DNA of 9,636 nucleotides from Candidatus Bathyarchaeota archaeon (GTDB lineage Archaea; Thermoproteota; Bathyarchaeia; TCS64): the NCBI GenBank assembly GCA_937877765.1, contig CALGBN010000381.1, positions 1-9,636 of the forward strand. Direction: 5' to 3'. The notes under the pieces were generated by a model. That model saw nothing but the letters and a program-made list of their open reading frames with translations, did not search any database and had not been told where the DNA came from. Position 1 is the stretch's first letter; every line of letters starts with the position of its first letter. A program made the position numbers and the translations under genes. This document shows positions 1 to 6,695 of the stretch, one piece after another.

Positions 1-11
1 AGACAGGGCAT

Positions 12-704
12 CTATTCTCGGGTCATGCAGATTAGGCCACCGAACTGGCTTAATCTTGTTCCCATACTGGTCTCGGCTTCAACTATCATTGATTTTATGC
101 CTTTATTTTGCGCTATCTGAAGAAGCCTCTGTGTTCGACGTCGATGGTTGTACTGAAAATCCGTGGTCAATAGAATATACTCAGCTGAGCCATGGTCTCC
201 ATAAACCTCATCCTCTACCTCTGTGAGGGTAAACTTGAGGGTATCAATGCCTTCTGGTGTTCCAAGACGTTTTTCAAGTACGCTCATGACTCGTTTGACG
301 TCTTCCCGAGACGCTTTCTGGATGGTGCGTTGAAGCCCAGATTCCTCTATGAGCTCAATTACGGCATCGATGTCTGTGGCTGATCCTTCCACGTATTCTA
401 TTGTTACTCTGTTAAGTTCATATCCTGCTATTAGCCAGCGTTGATGTTTTTCTATATGCTGGTAGAACTCTTCATAGTTTTTTACATCAGGTGAGGCTAC
501 GAGAACTGTTTTTACGCCTTGTTTAACGTTAGGTCTTAACTGATTTATTATTGCCTCAAAGTAGTTGTACTGGTTCTTTTCTTGCTTTATACTTGTGTCT
601 GGTTTTATTGATCTGCTATAGATGTTCCAGAGACTAGCCTTATCCTTCTCTAATCCGATGAGAACTGCTACTGGGTATCCTCTTCTTCGTCTGCTCCTCG
701 ACAC
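12..704 (-). CDS. Pelota/aRF1-like protein lacking the N-terminal domain
   Basis: The 230-residue protein resembles the central and C-terminal domains of the Pelota/Dom34-eRF1 superfamily, which acts in ribosome rescue or translation termination. Residues about 10-125 fit the eRF1_2-type domain: a strand pair PVAVLIGLEKDKASLWNIYS, a basic/polar loop, then a TVLVASPDVKNYEEFYQHI segment. Residues about 126-230 fit the L7Ae-like eRF1_3 domain: EYILLTTDF, a basic patch NHRRR (186-190), a helix, KSMIVEAE, and the closing FGGL (221-224) typical of this fold. Pelota is usually about 340-360 residues; the Sm-like N-terminal domain (about 130 residues) is absent, and no GGQ motif is present. The start is GTG at 704, followed by a very basic SRSRRRR stretch; a stop codon at 729-731 limits any upstream extension to 8 codons. 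It lies 24 bp after the MFS gene and is probably co-transcribed. Family placement is from motif reading; the exact role is unknown. Confidence 0.62.
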   Translation of the reverse strand: MSRSRRRRGYPVAVLIGLEKDKASLWNIYSRSIKPDTSIKQEKNQYNYFEAIINQLRPNVKQGVKTVLVASPDVKNYEEFYQHIEKHQRWLIAGYELNRVTIEYVEGSATDIDAVIELIEESGLQRTIQKASREDVKRVMSVLEKRLGTPEGIDTLKFTLTEVEDEVYGDHGSAEYILLTTDFQYNHRRRTQRLLQIAQNKGIKSMIVEAETSMGTRLSQFGGLICMTRE

Positions 705-728
705 ACCAAGGGTATTACTGTATTTGGT

Positions 729-1880
729 TTAAGGGTTAGGCTCCCGTGTCATCACATACCCCAAAGGCAGTATTAGCAACGAGACCAATACAAGCAATCC
801 ATACAAGGTGGCAGCGCTGTAATAATCAGCTATTGCGCCACCAAGCAGCGGTCCTAGGCACATTCCTACGCCGTAAATGCCTTCATGGACGCCCATGGCG
901 GTTCCTCTGAACTTGTCTGGTGTTCTCTTACTGATGAAATCAAGTACCACGGGCGTCATTATCCCTGAGCCGAGACCATAGAATATCAATGGTATCGCAA
1001 ACTGTGTTCCTGTTTTCGCGTTTCTGACGAGGTACATGGCTGCCGCTAACAGTGTTGATGCTGTGAGGACGCTTTGCCATGTTCCCCATTTTACGAGTTT
1101 TTCAACGTTGAAGAAGACGCATCCACGGACTCCGTTTGTTATCGTGATGAGTAACCCGATTAGTGACGCTGATAACCCCACAGTTTTCATGTGACCGGGG
1201 ATTATCGCCATATAGATGCCGAGAACCATGGTGAAGGGAATAAGGGTGAGGTAACTCATCAACAGTGGACGTAAATCGCCTAGATTTCTAGTCTCGTGTA
1301 CTGTTTCCTGTTTGAGTTCGATGCTGCCTCTGATGCTTGAGAGAATCAACCCAAGGCTTACTGCGATAACCCCCGCTGAGGCTATGAAGAACACATCATA
1401 CCCGTAGCTGTTTGTGATCAATCCACCGAGATACGGACCAACAGTAAATCCTATTATCCACGCCATATTGTATCGTCCGAGAGACCGTGTTAGCTCCTGT
1501 CTGGGGCTTATCTCGCCGGTGAGTGTGCTTGCTCCCACCCAGAAGCTTGCGGCGGCGGCTCCTAGGAGTCCTCTTACTAGGATTATTTGGGGTATGGTGT
1601 CGGCGTATGAGAACAATATCATGACTATGGCGCCGAAAGCCGTGAATCCCATATATAGCTTGATCTTCTCGAACCGATCCAGTGATCCACCTGCAACCAA
1701 CGTGATGACAGTATAGACGAGGTTACCAACGGCTCCGATGAGCCCAAGCTGTGTATAAGTGGCCCCCAGGGTCTCGGCGTAAACCGGTAACAGGAATGTA
1801 CAGGTGCCGAGACCTGTTGCTGTGAGGAATATGGTGACGTAGAGGACCCTGAGTATTGCTCTACGTTGGGGGGCATCCAT
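729..1880 (-). CDS. MFS transporter
   Basis: This 383-residue, strongly hydrophobic protein belongs to the major facilitator superfamily and sits in the cytoplasmic membrane as a secondary transporter. Visible hallmarks are the motif A loop GGSLDRFEKIK (64-74) between helices 2 and 3, the helix 4 segment VRGLLGAAAASFW (102-114) with the motif B arginine, and the helix 5 motif C-like GFTVGPYLGG (144-153). A second GPLLGG (343-348) lies in the C-terminal half. A charged central loop (about 182-203) separates two six-helix halves; the length is typical. The pattern resembles the drug/metabolite MFS_1 group, but the substrate cannot be read from sequence. ATG at 1880 is the start; no ribosome-binding site is seen. 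It follows the amidohydrolase by 36 bp and precedes the Pelota-like gene by 24 bp, so an operon is likely, and it might carry a substrate or product of the amidohydrolase (inference). Confidence 0.9.
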   Translation of the reverse strand: MDAPQRRAILRVLYVTIFLTATGLGTCTFLLPVYAETLGATYTQLGLIGAVGNLVYTVITLVAGGSLDRFEKIKLYMGFTAFGAIVMILFSYADTIPQIILVRGLLGAAAASFWVGASTLTGEISPRQELTRSLGRYNMAWIIGFTVGPYLGGLITNSYGYDVFFIASAGVIAVSLGLILSSIRGSIELKQETVHETRNLGDLRPLLMSYLTLIPFTMVLGIYMAIIPGHMKTVGLSASLIGLLITITNGVRGCVFFNVEKLVKWGTWQSVLTASTLLAAAMYLVRNAKTGTQFAIPLIFYGLGSGIMTPVVLDFISKRTPDKFRGTAMGVHEGIYGVGMCLGPLLGGAIADYYSAATLYGLLVLVSLLILPLGYVMTREPNP

Positions 1881-1916
1881 GTCATATGGATATATTGTAG
1901 ATGGTTTTGAAGCTAT

Positions 1917-2822
1917 CTAGAGGTGTGCTAGTCGTTTGATGTTCTCGTGGAAGATGTTTGAGACGTCCTCTTCTTTGATGACCCCATCTGATACGAGTTC
2001 TCTGCAAGCGTTCACCTGTGCTTCAAGAACGTTAAACCTCCATCCACGTGGGAAGAATGTACTATCTGTGCCGAAGAGTATCTTGTGGCTTCCACCTGCT
2101 TGGATGGCTTTTCTGAAAATCATCTTCAAATCCAAGTCATATGGTAGATACTTCATCCAGCTGTTGCTGCCGCTACTATCCATATACACGTTGTCGGTTT
2201 GATACTGCATAAGCAGGACTTCTCTGAACCAACCTGCTCCAAAATGCGCTATTACGAAGTTTAGCTCAGGATAGTCTCGACTCGGTACTTGTATGTCTAT
2301 GGGGTTTCCGTTTCTGAGGTCTGCTTGTCCACCGATGGTGATGCCGAAATGGAGGAATACCAGCATATCGTTATTTTTACAGGCATCATAGACGGGGTAA
2401 CAGGGTTCATCATAGACCTTGAGGTCTTTCCAGCTGCTGGGGTAAAGCTTGATACCTTTGAATCCGTCTTGTGCTGCTTGTTTTACTTTGTCTGCAGCGT
2501 CTGGTTCTGCTGGGTATATGTTAGCGTACCCGATGAACCGGTCTGGGAAACGCTTCATGGTTTCCTTGAACGCATCATAGGCTTCAGGTCCCACCATGAC
2601 TCCCATGCGTTCAACACCATACTTGTCTAGTTCATCTACCCATTTCTGGGCGGTGTCCCAGTTCTCGTCTGGTAACTCGATGCTTGTCATGTCTGTACGT
2701 GTCTTGGTACGGTTCGCGAAGGTTTCCATGGTTCTGCCTCGTTTGAGCCAGTTCTGCATGGTGTTTACATTGAAGTAGTGGGCGTGGGCGTCGATTACCG
2801 GTAAGCCGAGTTTGCTGTTCAA
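1917..2822 (-). CDS. Amidohydro_2-family metal-dependent hydrolase
   Basis: This 301-residue protein is of the TIM-barrel amidohydrolase family that includes ACMSD-type decarboxylases and related hydrolases (Amidohydro_2). Metal-ligand motifs are all present: HAH (His13, His15) on the first strand in VIDAHAHYF, His158 in VFLHFG, His193 in VIAHFG, and Asp253 in FGTDST. The GIKLYP strand (123-128) also fits the fold. Length is normal and nothing is missing, so it is probably active; the substrate (hydrolysis or decarboxylation of a small cyclic or carboxylated compound) is not predictable. I take the TTG at 2822 as start because it places the HAH motif at the usual short distance from the N-terminus; no in-frame ATG exists upstream before the stop at 2886-2888. 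A TATA-like box lies about 35 bp upstream. The enzyme is cytoplasmic (no signal peptide) although the gene before it encodes a surface protein. Confidence 0.9.
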   Translation of the reverse strand: MNSKLGLPVIDAHAHYFNVNTMQNWLKRGRTMETFANRTKTRTDMTSIELPDENWDTAQKWVDELDKYGVERMGVMVGPEAYDAFKETMKRFPDRFIGYANIYPAEPDAADKVKQAAQDGFKGIKLYPSSWKDLKVYDEPCYPVYDACKNNDMLVFLHFGITIGGQADLRNGNPIDIQVPSRDYPELNFVIAHFGAGWFREVLLMQYQTDNVYMDSSGSNSWMKYLPYDLDLKMIFRKAIQAGGSHKILFGTDSTFFPRGWRFNVLEAQVNACRELVSDGVIKEEDVSNIFHENIKRLAHL

Positions 2823-2852
2823 GGTTGATCCCTTGAATCTCAGGATGGGTGG

Positions 2853-2863
2853 ATTATATTTCG
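2853..2863 (-). promoter_or_regulatory. TATA-like promoter element for the amidohydrolase
   Basis: On the minus strand this reads CGAAATATAAT: an A/T-rich TATA box preceded by purines, as in archaeal BRE-TATA promoters. Its centre is about 35 bp before the TTG start at 2822. Transcription starting about 26 bp downstream would leave a leader of under 10 nt. It sits in the 43 bp gap after the surface protein gene, so the amidohydrolase-MFS-Pelota-like group may have its own promoter. Motif and spacing only. Confidence 0.4.
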
Positions 2864-2865
2864 TC

Positions 2866-4026
2866 CTATAATCGTCGTCTATAGATCATGGATAAGACAC
2901 CTAAACCTAGCATAATTGAAACAAAGGAGTATCCGGGGATTCGACTAGTAATCTGCTCCGTGATGCTATCTGTACTAGTATCTGAAGAAGTATCCGTGGA
3001 GGTATCCGTGCTGTTTCCCGTATCTGTTGTCGTTGTGTTAGACCCCGTGATTGTAGGTGGCGCCACAGGTGCAGCCTTAGCGATGAATGTATCCTCGATG
3101 TAAGCGCCTTCTACGTATCCTCTACTCCCGTTGACGAGTGTTGGCAAGAATTCCATACTCACGGTGTATTCTCCTGTCTCTGTTGGTTTCATATTCACAT
3201 AGTAGGTGCCGTCAAGGTATAGGTGGGCGTTGTGTGGGAAAGCGCCGCCGCTAGGTGGATAAAATGTTACTGTTATTATTGAATCGGGGAGTTTTGGGTA
3301 AACATCAAAATCGATTCTCAGATTTTCGTTTATTATCGGATTCTTTTCGCTGATGTTCATCATAAGTGTGGGGTTTCTGGCGTACAGGTCGCAGTTAGGG
3401 ATTAGACTCACTGTGTATGGTGTCCATATATCGGATTCAATGGTGAACTCTTCACTTGCTCCCGCTGTGAATACTCCATACTCGTTGACGCCATAGGTTT
3501 TGATGTCATCGATGTATCCTTGATAATCGTAGAAGGTGGCGATAATCTCCACATTGTTGATGTTGATGCTTGGATGTGTGTTTGTCACGGTTCCTGTTAT
3601 CTTGCCTTCAGAGACCGGTGAGACGTTGGTTATCTCTATGTATGGGAAATTGCTGAACTCGGTTTCTTTGTAGCTTTGCAGTCTTACCCATACATCGTAG
3701 ACTTGATTGGGTACCGTACTCTTGACGAAGAAGGATGCTTTTGTACCCGCATCTATGATTCTGGGTGCAATGGTTATCGTTAATGTGTCCAGTAATCCAT
3801 CGCTCTGATCATATGTGGTAACCTCCACCACGACGTCTCGAATATTATAGCCTCCATCATTCAACACCTCACCGAAAACCCAGTAACCATAATTAGGGAC
3901 AAGCTGTCCTTCCGCTGTTACTGTTATGTCTTCTATTTCATAGTTTTCAGCTGCGATGTTTGCTGATGCTGTTGGTATGAGTAGTGCTGCTGCTATGATT
4001 AGTAATCCGAGACCCTTTAGATTCAT
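2866..4026 (-). CDS. Secreted surface protein with FxLYD-like repeats and PGF-CTERM-like anchor
   Basis: This 386-residue protein is predicted to be exported and anchored at the cell surface. An N-terminal signal peptide (about 1-22: basic start, LGLLIIAAALLIP core, TASA cleavage region) is followed by two FxLYD-like beta-sandwich repeats. The first is at about 30-117, with WVFGEVLNDGGYNIRDVVVEV and a TYDQSDGLL turn; the second is at about 130-200, with GKITGTVTNTHPSININNV and a FYDYQGYI turn. A further Ig-like beta domain covers about 220-315. A Thr/Ser/Asp-rich linker (about 329-357), probably glycosylated, leads to the tail IPGYSFVSIMLGLGVLSMIY followed by RRRL. That tripartite tail (IPGY, hydrophobic helix, Arg cluster) is like archaeal PGF-CTERM signals processed by archaeosortase. 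ATG at 4026 has a GAGGTG ribosome-binding site 4 bases upstream. Function is unknown; FxLYD proteins are commonly extracellular structural or binding modules. Confidence 0.85.
   Translation of the reverse strand: MNLKGLGLLIIAAALLIPTASANIAAENYEIEDITVTAEGQLVPNYGYWVFGEVLNDGGYNIRDVVVEVTTYDQSDGLLDTLTITIAPRIIDAGTKASFFVKSTVPNQVYDVWVRLQSYKETEFSNFPYIEITNVSPVSEGKITGTVTNTHPSININNVEIIATFYDYQGYIDDIKTYGVNEYGVFTAGASEEFTIESDIWTPYTVSLIPNCDLYARNPTLMMNISEKNPIINENLRIDFDVYPKLPDSIITVTFYPPSGGAFPHNAHLYLDGTYYVNMKPTETGEYTVSMEFLPTLVNGSRGYVEGAYIEDTFIAKAAPVAPPTITGSNTTTTDTGNSTDTSTDTSSDTSTDSITEQITSRIPGYSFVSIMLGLGVLSMIYRRRL
2960..3045. repeat. Low-complexity repeat encoding a Thr/Ser/Asp linker
   Basis: The plus strand carries several imperfect copies of a GTATCYGT unit (for example GTATCCGTGGAGGTATCCGTG near 2990-3010), giving repeated T-S-D-T codons in the minus-strand surface protein (residues about 334-353). 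Such linkers are often variable in length between strains. It is a coding repeat, not a mobile element. Confidence 0.6.
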
Positions 4027-4030
4027 ACTG

Positions 4031-4036
4031 CACCTC
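4031..4036 (-). promoter_or_regulatory. Shine-Dalgarno site of the surface protein gene
   Basis: On the minus strand GAGGTG ends 4 bases before the ATG at 4026. It is the clearest ribosome-binding site in the window; most neighbouring genes show none, which suggests mixed leadered and leaderless translation. Confidence 0.6.
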
Positions 4037-4044
4037 TAGGGTGG

Positions 4045-4080
4045 GCTTAATAATAGTCAACCTGAGGCTGAACCTTTATT
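4045..4080. promoter_or_regulatory. Divergent promoter region between the surface protein and HMG-CoA reductase genes
   Basis: The 78 bp between the two divergent starts contains two A/T-rich elements. CTTAATAATAG at 4046-4056 can serve either strand (TTATTAAG on the minus strand, about 25 bp before the surface protein start). CCTTTATT at 4073-4080 is about 28 bp before the HMG-CoA reductase ATG at 4105, the distance expected for leaderless archaeal transcription, and no ribosome-binding site precedes that ATG. Assigned on composition and spacing only. Confidence 0.35.
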
Positions 4081-4104
4081 CCTGACCTCTGCATCATTCA
4101 TGCC

Positions 4105-5166
4105 ATGTCCACAATGAAAAAAAGACGAGAGTTTCTAGAGCAGCTTAGTGAGGTGGAGCATGAGATGCTTAAGGTCACTGGTGGATTGGATATGGAGATG
4201 GCTGACCAGATGCGTGAGAACGTCATCGGAATCACCAAAATACCCCTCGGGTTAGCCGAGAATTTTAGAATCAATGGAAAAGAAATACTGATACCCATTG
4301 CGACAGAGGAAAGAAGCGTAATCACACAGGCATCAACGGGGGCAGGTCTCGTTGATAACTTTGAAGCCTCTACCACTGGAAACATAATGATTGGACAGAT
4401 ACAGTTGCTTGACATCCCAGACATGGAGAAAGCTAAGAAGGCTGTACTGGCTGAGAAGGAGGCGTTACTGGTTGACGCTAACACTCTTAGTAGGAGCCGT
4501 AAGGCAGTTGATCTCACGGTTAAAGCGCTTGATTCGGCTGTTGGCTCTATGTTGATTGTCCAAATCTACGCTGATGTCCGTGACAGCATGGGTGCAAACC
4601 TCGTTGACTCTATGTGTGAGTTGTTAGCACCAACCATTGCTAAGATCACAGGTGGACGAGTAAACATGCGAATATTATCAAACCTCGCGACCAAACGTAT
4701 GGTGCGGGTCTCGGCAACGGTACCAAAGGAGCGAATCGGTGCTGATGTTGTGGATAAGATTATCACGGCTGATGCCTTCGCGTGGGCGGACCCATACAGG
4801 GCTTCAACAAGCAACAAAGGCATCATGAACGGCATAATCGGGCTATTACTTGCGACGAGTAACGACATCAGAGCAGTAGAGGCAGGGGCACACAGTTACG
4901 CAGCCATCACAGGCACATATAGACCTTTAACAAAATGGACCAAGACCGAGAACGGAGACCTTTATGGTGAGCTTGAGATGCCCATGAGTGTCGGTACTGT
5001 TGGTGGTGTGGTGCGTACCCATAAACTGGCGGGGATTGTATTGCGGTTGCTTGGTGCGGAGACTGCGGCTGAGCTTTCCATGATCGCTGGTAGTGTGGGG
5101 CTTGCGTCGAACCTTGGCGCCTTGTATATCATGGTCACTGAGGGAATCAAGAGCATTCAGGCTTAG
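4105..5166 (+). CDS. Class II HMG-CoA reductase homologue, C-terminally truncated, catalytic His missing
   Basis: This 353-residue protein is clearly homologous to class II 3-hydroxy-3-methylglutaryl-CoA reductase, the NAD(P)H enzyme making mevalonate. Class II signatures are ENVIGITKIPLGLAENFRI (39-57), DVRDSMGAN (157-165), SNKGIMNGI (236-244), SNDIRAVEAGAH (252-263) and GTVGG (297-301). Aligned by eye to the Pseudomonas mevalonii enzyme as I remember it, Glu83 corresponds to Glu69, Lys267 to Lys238 and Asp283 to Asp254. The final VTEGIKSIQA matches the ATEGIQRGHM region, so the catalytic His381 position holds Gln352 and the reading frame stops one residue later. About 50 C-terminal residues, including the mobile flap, are absent (usual length about 420-430). 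The rest of the frame is intact. It may be a reductase-dead paralogue, a recent loss, or an assembly error. ATG at 4105 is probably leaderless; the DUF362 gene follows after 36 bp. Confidence 0.92.
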   Translation: MSTMKKRREFLEQLSEVEHEMLKVTGGLDMEMADQMRENVIGITKIPLGLAENFRINGKEILIPIATEERSVITQASTGAGLVDNFEASTTGNIMIGQIQLLDIPDMEKAKKAVLAEKEALLVDANTLSRSRKAVDLTVKALDSAVGSMLIVQIYADVRDSMGANLVDSMCELLAPTIAKITGGRVNMRILSNLATKRMVRVSATVPKERIGADVVDKIITADAFAWADPYRASTSNKGIMNGIIGLLLATSNDIRAVEAGAHSYAAITGTYRPLTKWTKTENGDLYGELEMPMSVGTVGGVVRTHKLAGIVLRLLGAETAAELSMIAGSVGLASNLGALYIMVTEGIKSIQA

Positions 5167-5202
5167 CAAAATCAGATAAACCCGTCTCCGTTTGGTTAAT
5201 CT

Positions 5203-6639
5203 ATGAAGCTGAGGCGGCTTCGGGACCATTTCTTCATCTATGGGTTCCTGTGCTTGGTTTGGTATCTTCTTAGAACAGGCACTAAGCCGAGCCGCGCGGT
5301 TTATCCCTGTCAGCAGTCCGCAGGGTTTGTGGCTCATCTCTGGACCTTGACTTACGCTGCGCCTGTTTTGGCTGCTGTAGAGTCTGATCGGTTTAGGATT
5401 CACTGGAAGACTGTTGTTTTGGTGTTGCTGATTGGGGTTGGGGCGTATGGGTATATGAATCTCAATAACACAGATGATTATGAGATGTCTCCAGTAAACC
5501 TCAATCTTGAACCTGCCACAGCCACAGAACCAGATCCATCCGTGATATATGCCATAACAGGCACCAACGGTGCTGATGATGGAGTAAATCGCCTTATTGA
5601 TTTGATGGATGAACACGATCAACCCTTCTATCTGAGTTCCAACGAAGACGAGACACAGGGACCAACCGGATTCATCGGCAAAAATGATGTGGTACTCATC
5701 AAGGTAAACAGTCAATGGGATGAACGCGGCGGCACAAACAGCGACCTCGTAAAGAGCATCGTTGAGGCGATTATCAATCACCCTGATGGCTGGAGGGGCG
5801 AGATTGTCATCGCTGATAATGGGCAGGCTCAGTATGGTGGCGCTGGACGGGGAGGTAGTCTGGACTGGATGAAGAATAATGCTCAGAACCAGTCTCAGAG
5901 TATACAGGATGTAGCTGATATGTACGCTGAGTACAGGGTCTCGGCTTATCTCTGGGATACTATTACCAGTAACGTGGTTCAAGAGTTCGCGGAGGGTGAC
6001 TCTGAGGATGGGTATGTGGTTCAGACCAGTGTAATCCCTTCAACAGGCACCATTGTATCTTATCCAAAGTTCACGACTGTCTACGACACTCAGATTAGCT
6101 TCAAGTATGGTGTCTACAAACCCGAGATAGAGGACTATGATATTGATAGACTCAAAGTAATCAACGTGCCCGTTCTAAAGACTCACATGATCTATGGTGT
6201 AACCGGGGCTGTCAAACACTATATGGGTGTACCATCAGACAAACTATCAGCGGGTCTCGGGTACAGGATTCATGGTGCTGTTGGACAGGGCGCCATGGGT
6301 ACATTGATGGCGCAGACAAGGGTGCCTACCTTGAACATTGTTGATGCTATCTATGTGAATGCATTACCCAAGGATGGACCGAGCACCCCATATATGTCCG
6401 CGACACAGACAAACATCATAGCAGCCAGTACTGACCCTGTGGCAATTGATTATTGGGCATCAAAGCAGATACTCTGCAAGATATGTGAAGAGAATAGGGA
6501 TAACACAAGCACCCTTGACCCAGATAACACAGATGAAGGCGAGTTTGGAGACTGGCTCAGACTCTCCATGAACGAGCTTAATGCAGCTGGCCACGATTTC
6601 ACAGTTGATCCCGTCAAGATCACTGTTTATGTTAAATGA
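5203..6639 (+). CDS. Membrane-anchored DUF362 protein
   Basis: This 478-residue protein carries a DUF362 domain, a family of unknown biochemical function often found near redox or iron-sulfur proteins. Family hallmarks visible are GKNDVVLIKVNSQWDERGG (159-177), a long insert with IVIADNGQAQYGG (201-213), VINVPVLKTHMIYGVTGAVK (319-338) and the TDPVAIDYWASK segment (410-421). The N-terminus holds two probable membrane helices, about 9-24 and 68-85, enclosing a loop with GTKPSRAVYPCQQSA (26-40); the main domain then probably lies outside the membrane. Only three or four cysteines are visible (Cys17, Cys36, Cys425, Cys428); CKIC (425-428) is not a full ferredoxin cluster motif, so bound Fe-S is not supported. 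ATG at 5203 is 36 bp after the HMG-CoA reductase stop with no strong promoter between, so the two are likely co-transcribed. Function is not known. Confidence 0.85.
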   Translation: MKLRRLRDHFFIYGFLCLVWYLLRTGTKPSRAVYPCQQSAGFVAHLWTLTYAAPVLAAVESDRFRIHWKTVVLVLLIGVGAYGYMNLNNTDDYEMSPVNLNLEPATATEPDPSVIYAITGTNGADDGVNRLIDLMDEHDQPFYLSSNEDETQGPTGFIGKNDVVLIKVNSQWDERGGTNSDLVKSIVEAIINHPDGWRGEIVIADNGQAQYGGAGRGGSLDWMKNNAQNQSQSIQDVADMYAEYRVSAYLWDTITSNVVQEFAEGDSEDGYVVQTSVIPSTGTIVSYPKFTTVYDTQISFKYGVYKPEIEDYDIDRLKVINVPVLKTHMIYGVTGAVKHYMGVPSDKLSAGLGYRIHGAVGQGAMGTLMAQTRVPTLNIVDAIYVNALPKDGPSTPYMSATQTNIIAASTDPVAIDYWASKQILCKICEENRDNTSTLDPDNTDEGEFGDWLRLSMNELNAAGHDFTVDPVKITVYVK

Positions 6640-6695
6640 CCATTTCTTAGACTCATTACAGTGAATGAAGCGACCAGTACAATTATGGAAAAAAT

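Noticed and set aside
1887..1897. TATA-like ACAATATATCC before the MFS gene
   Set aside because: Only about 13 bp from the ATG; transcription would start inside the gene and there is no in-frame start soon after. Operon transcription is simpler.
2960..3045. GTATCYGT repeats as a CRISPR or non-coding tandem repeat
   Set aside because: Units are short, imperfect and in frame with a Thr/Ser/Asp linker of a secreted protein.
4098..4517. 139-codon minus-strand frame rich in Ser and Leu
   Set aside because: Mirror of the conserved HMG-CoA reductase sequence; the plus-strand protein explains it.
5146..5245. A frameshifted C-terminal tail of HMG-CoA reductase after the stop
   Set aside because: One alternative frame gives EHSGLAKSDK, with a His at 5154-5156 near the expected place, but the following residues do not resemble the class II tail. 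Treated as chance similarity.
4927..5982. 351-codon open frame on the minus strand
   Set aside because: It lies antisense across the HMG-CoA reductase and DUF362 genes, has no recognisable domain and a His/Pro/Ser-rich composition typical of shadow frames.
6687..6692. T6 run on the minus strand as a terminator of the permease gene
   Set aside because: It directly follows the second stop and could act as an archaeal T-tract terminator, but it also lies within the apparent last-helix coding remnant, so I did not call it.
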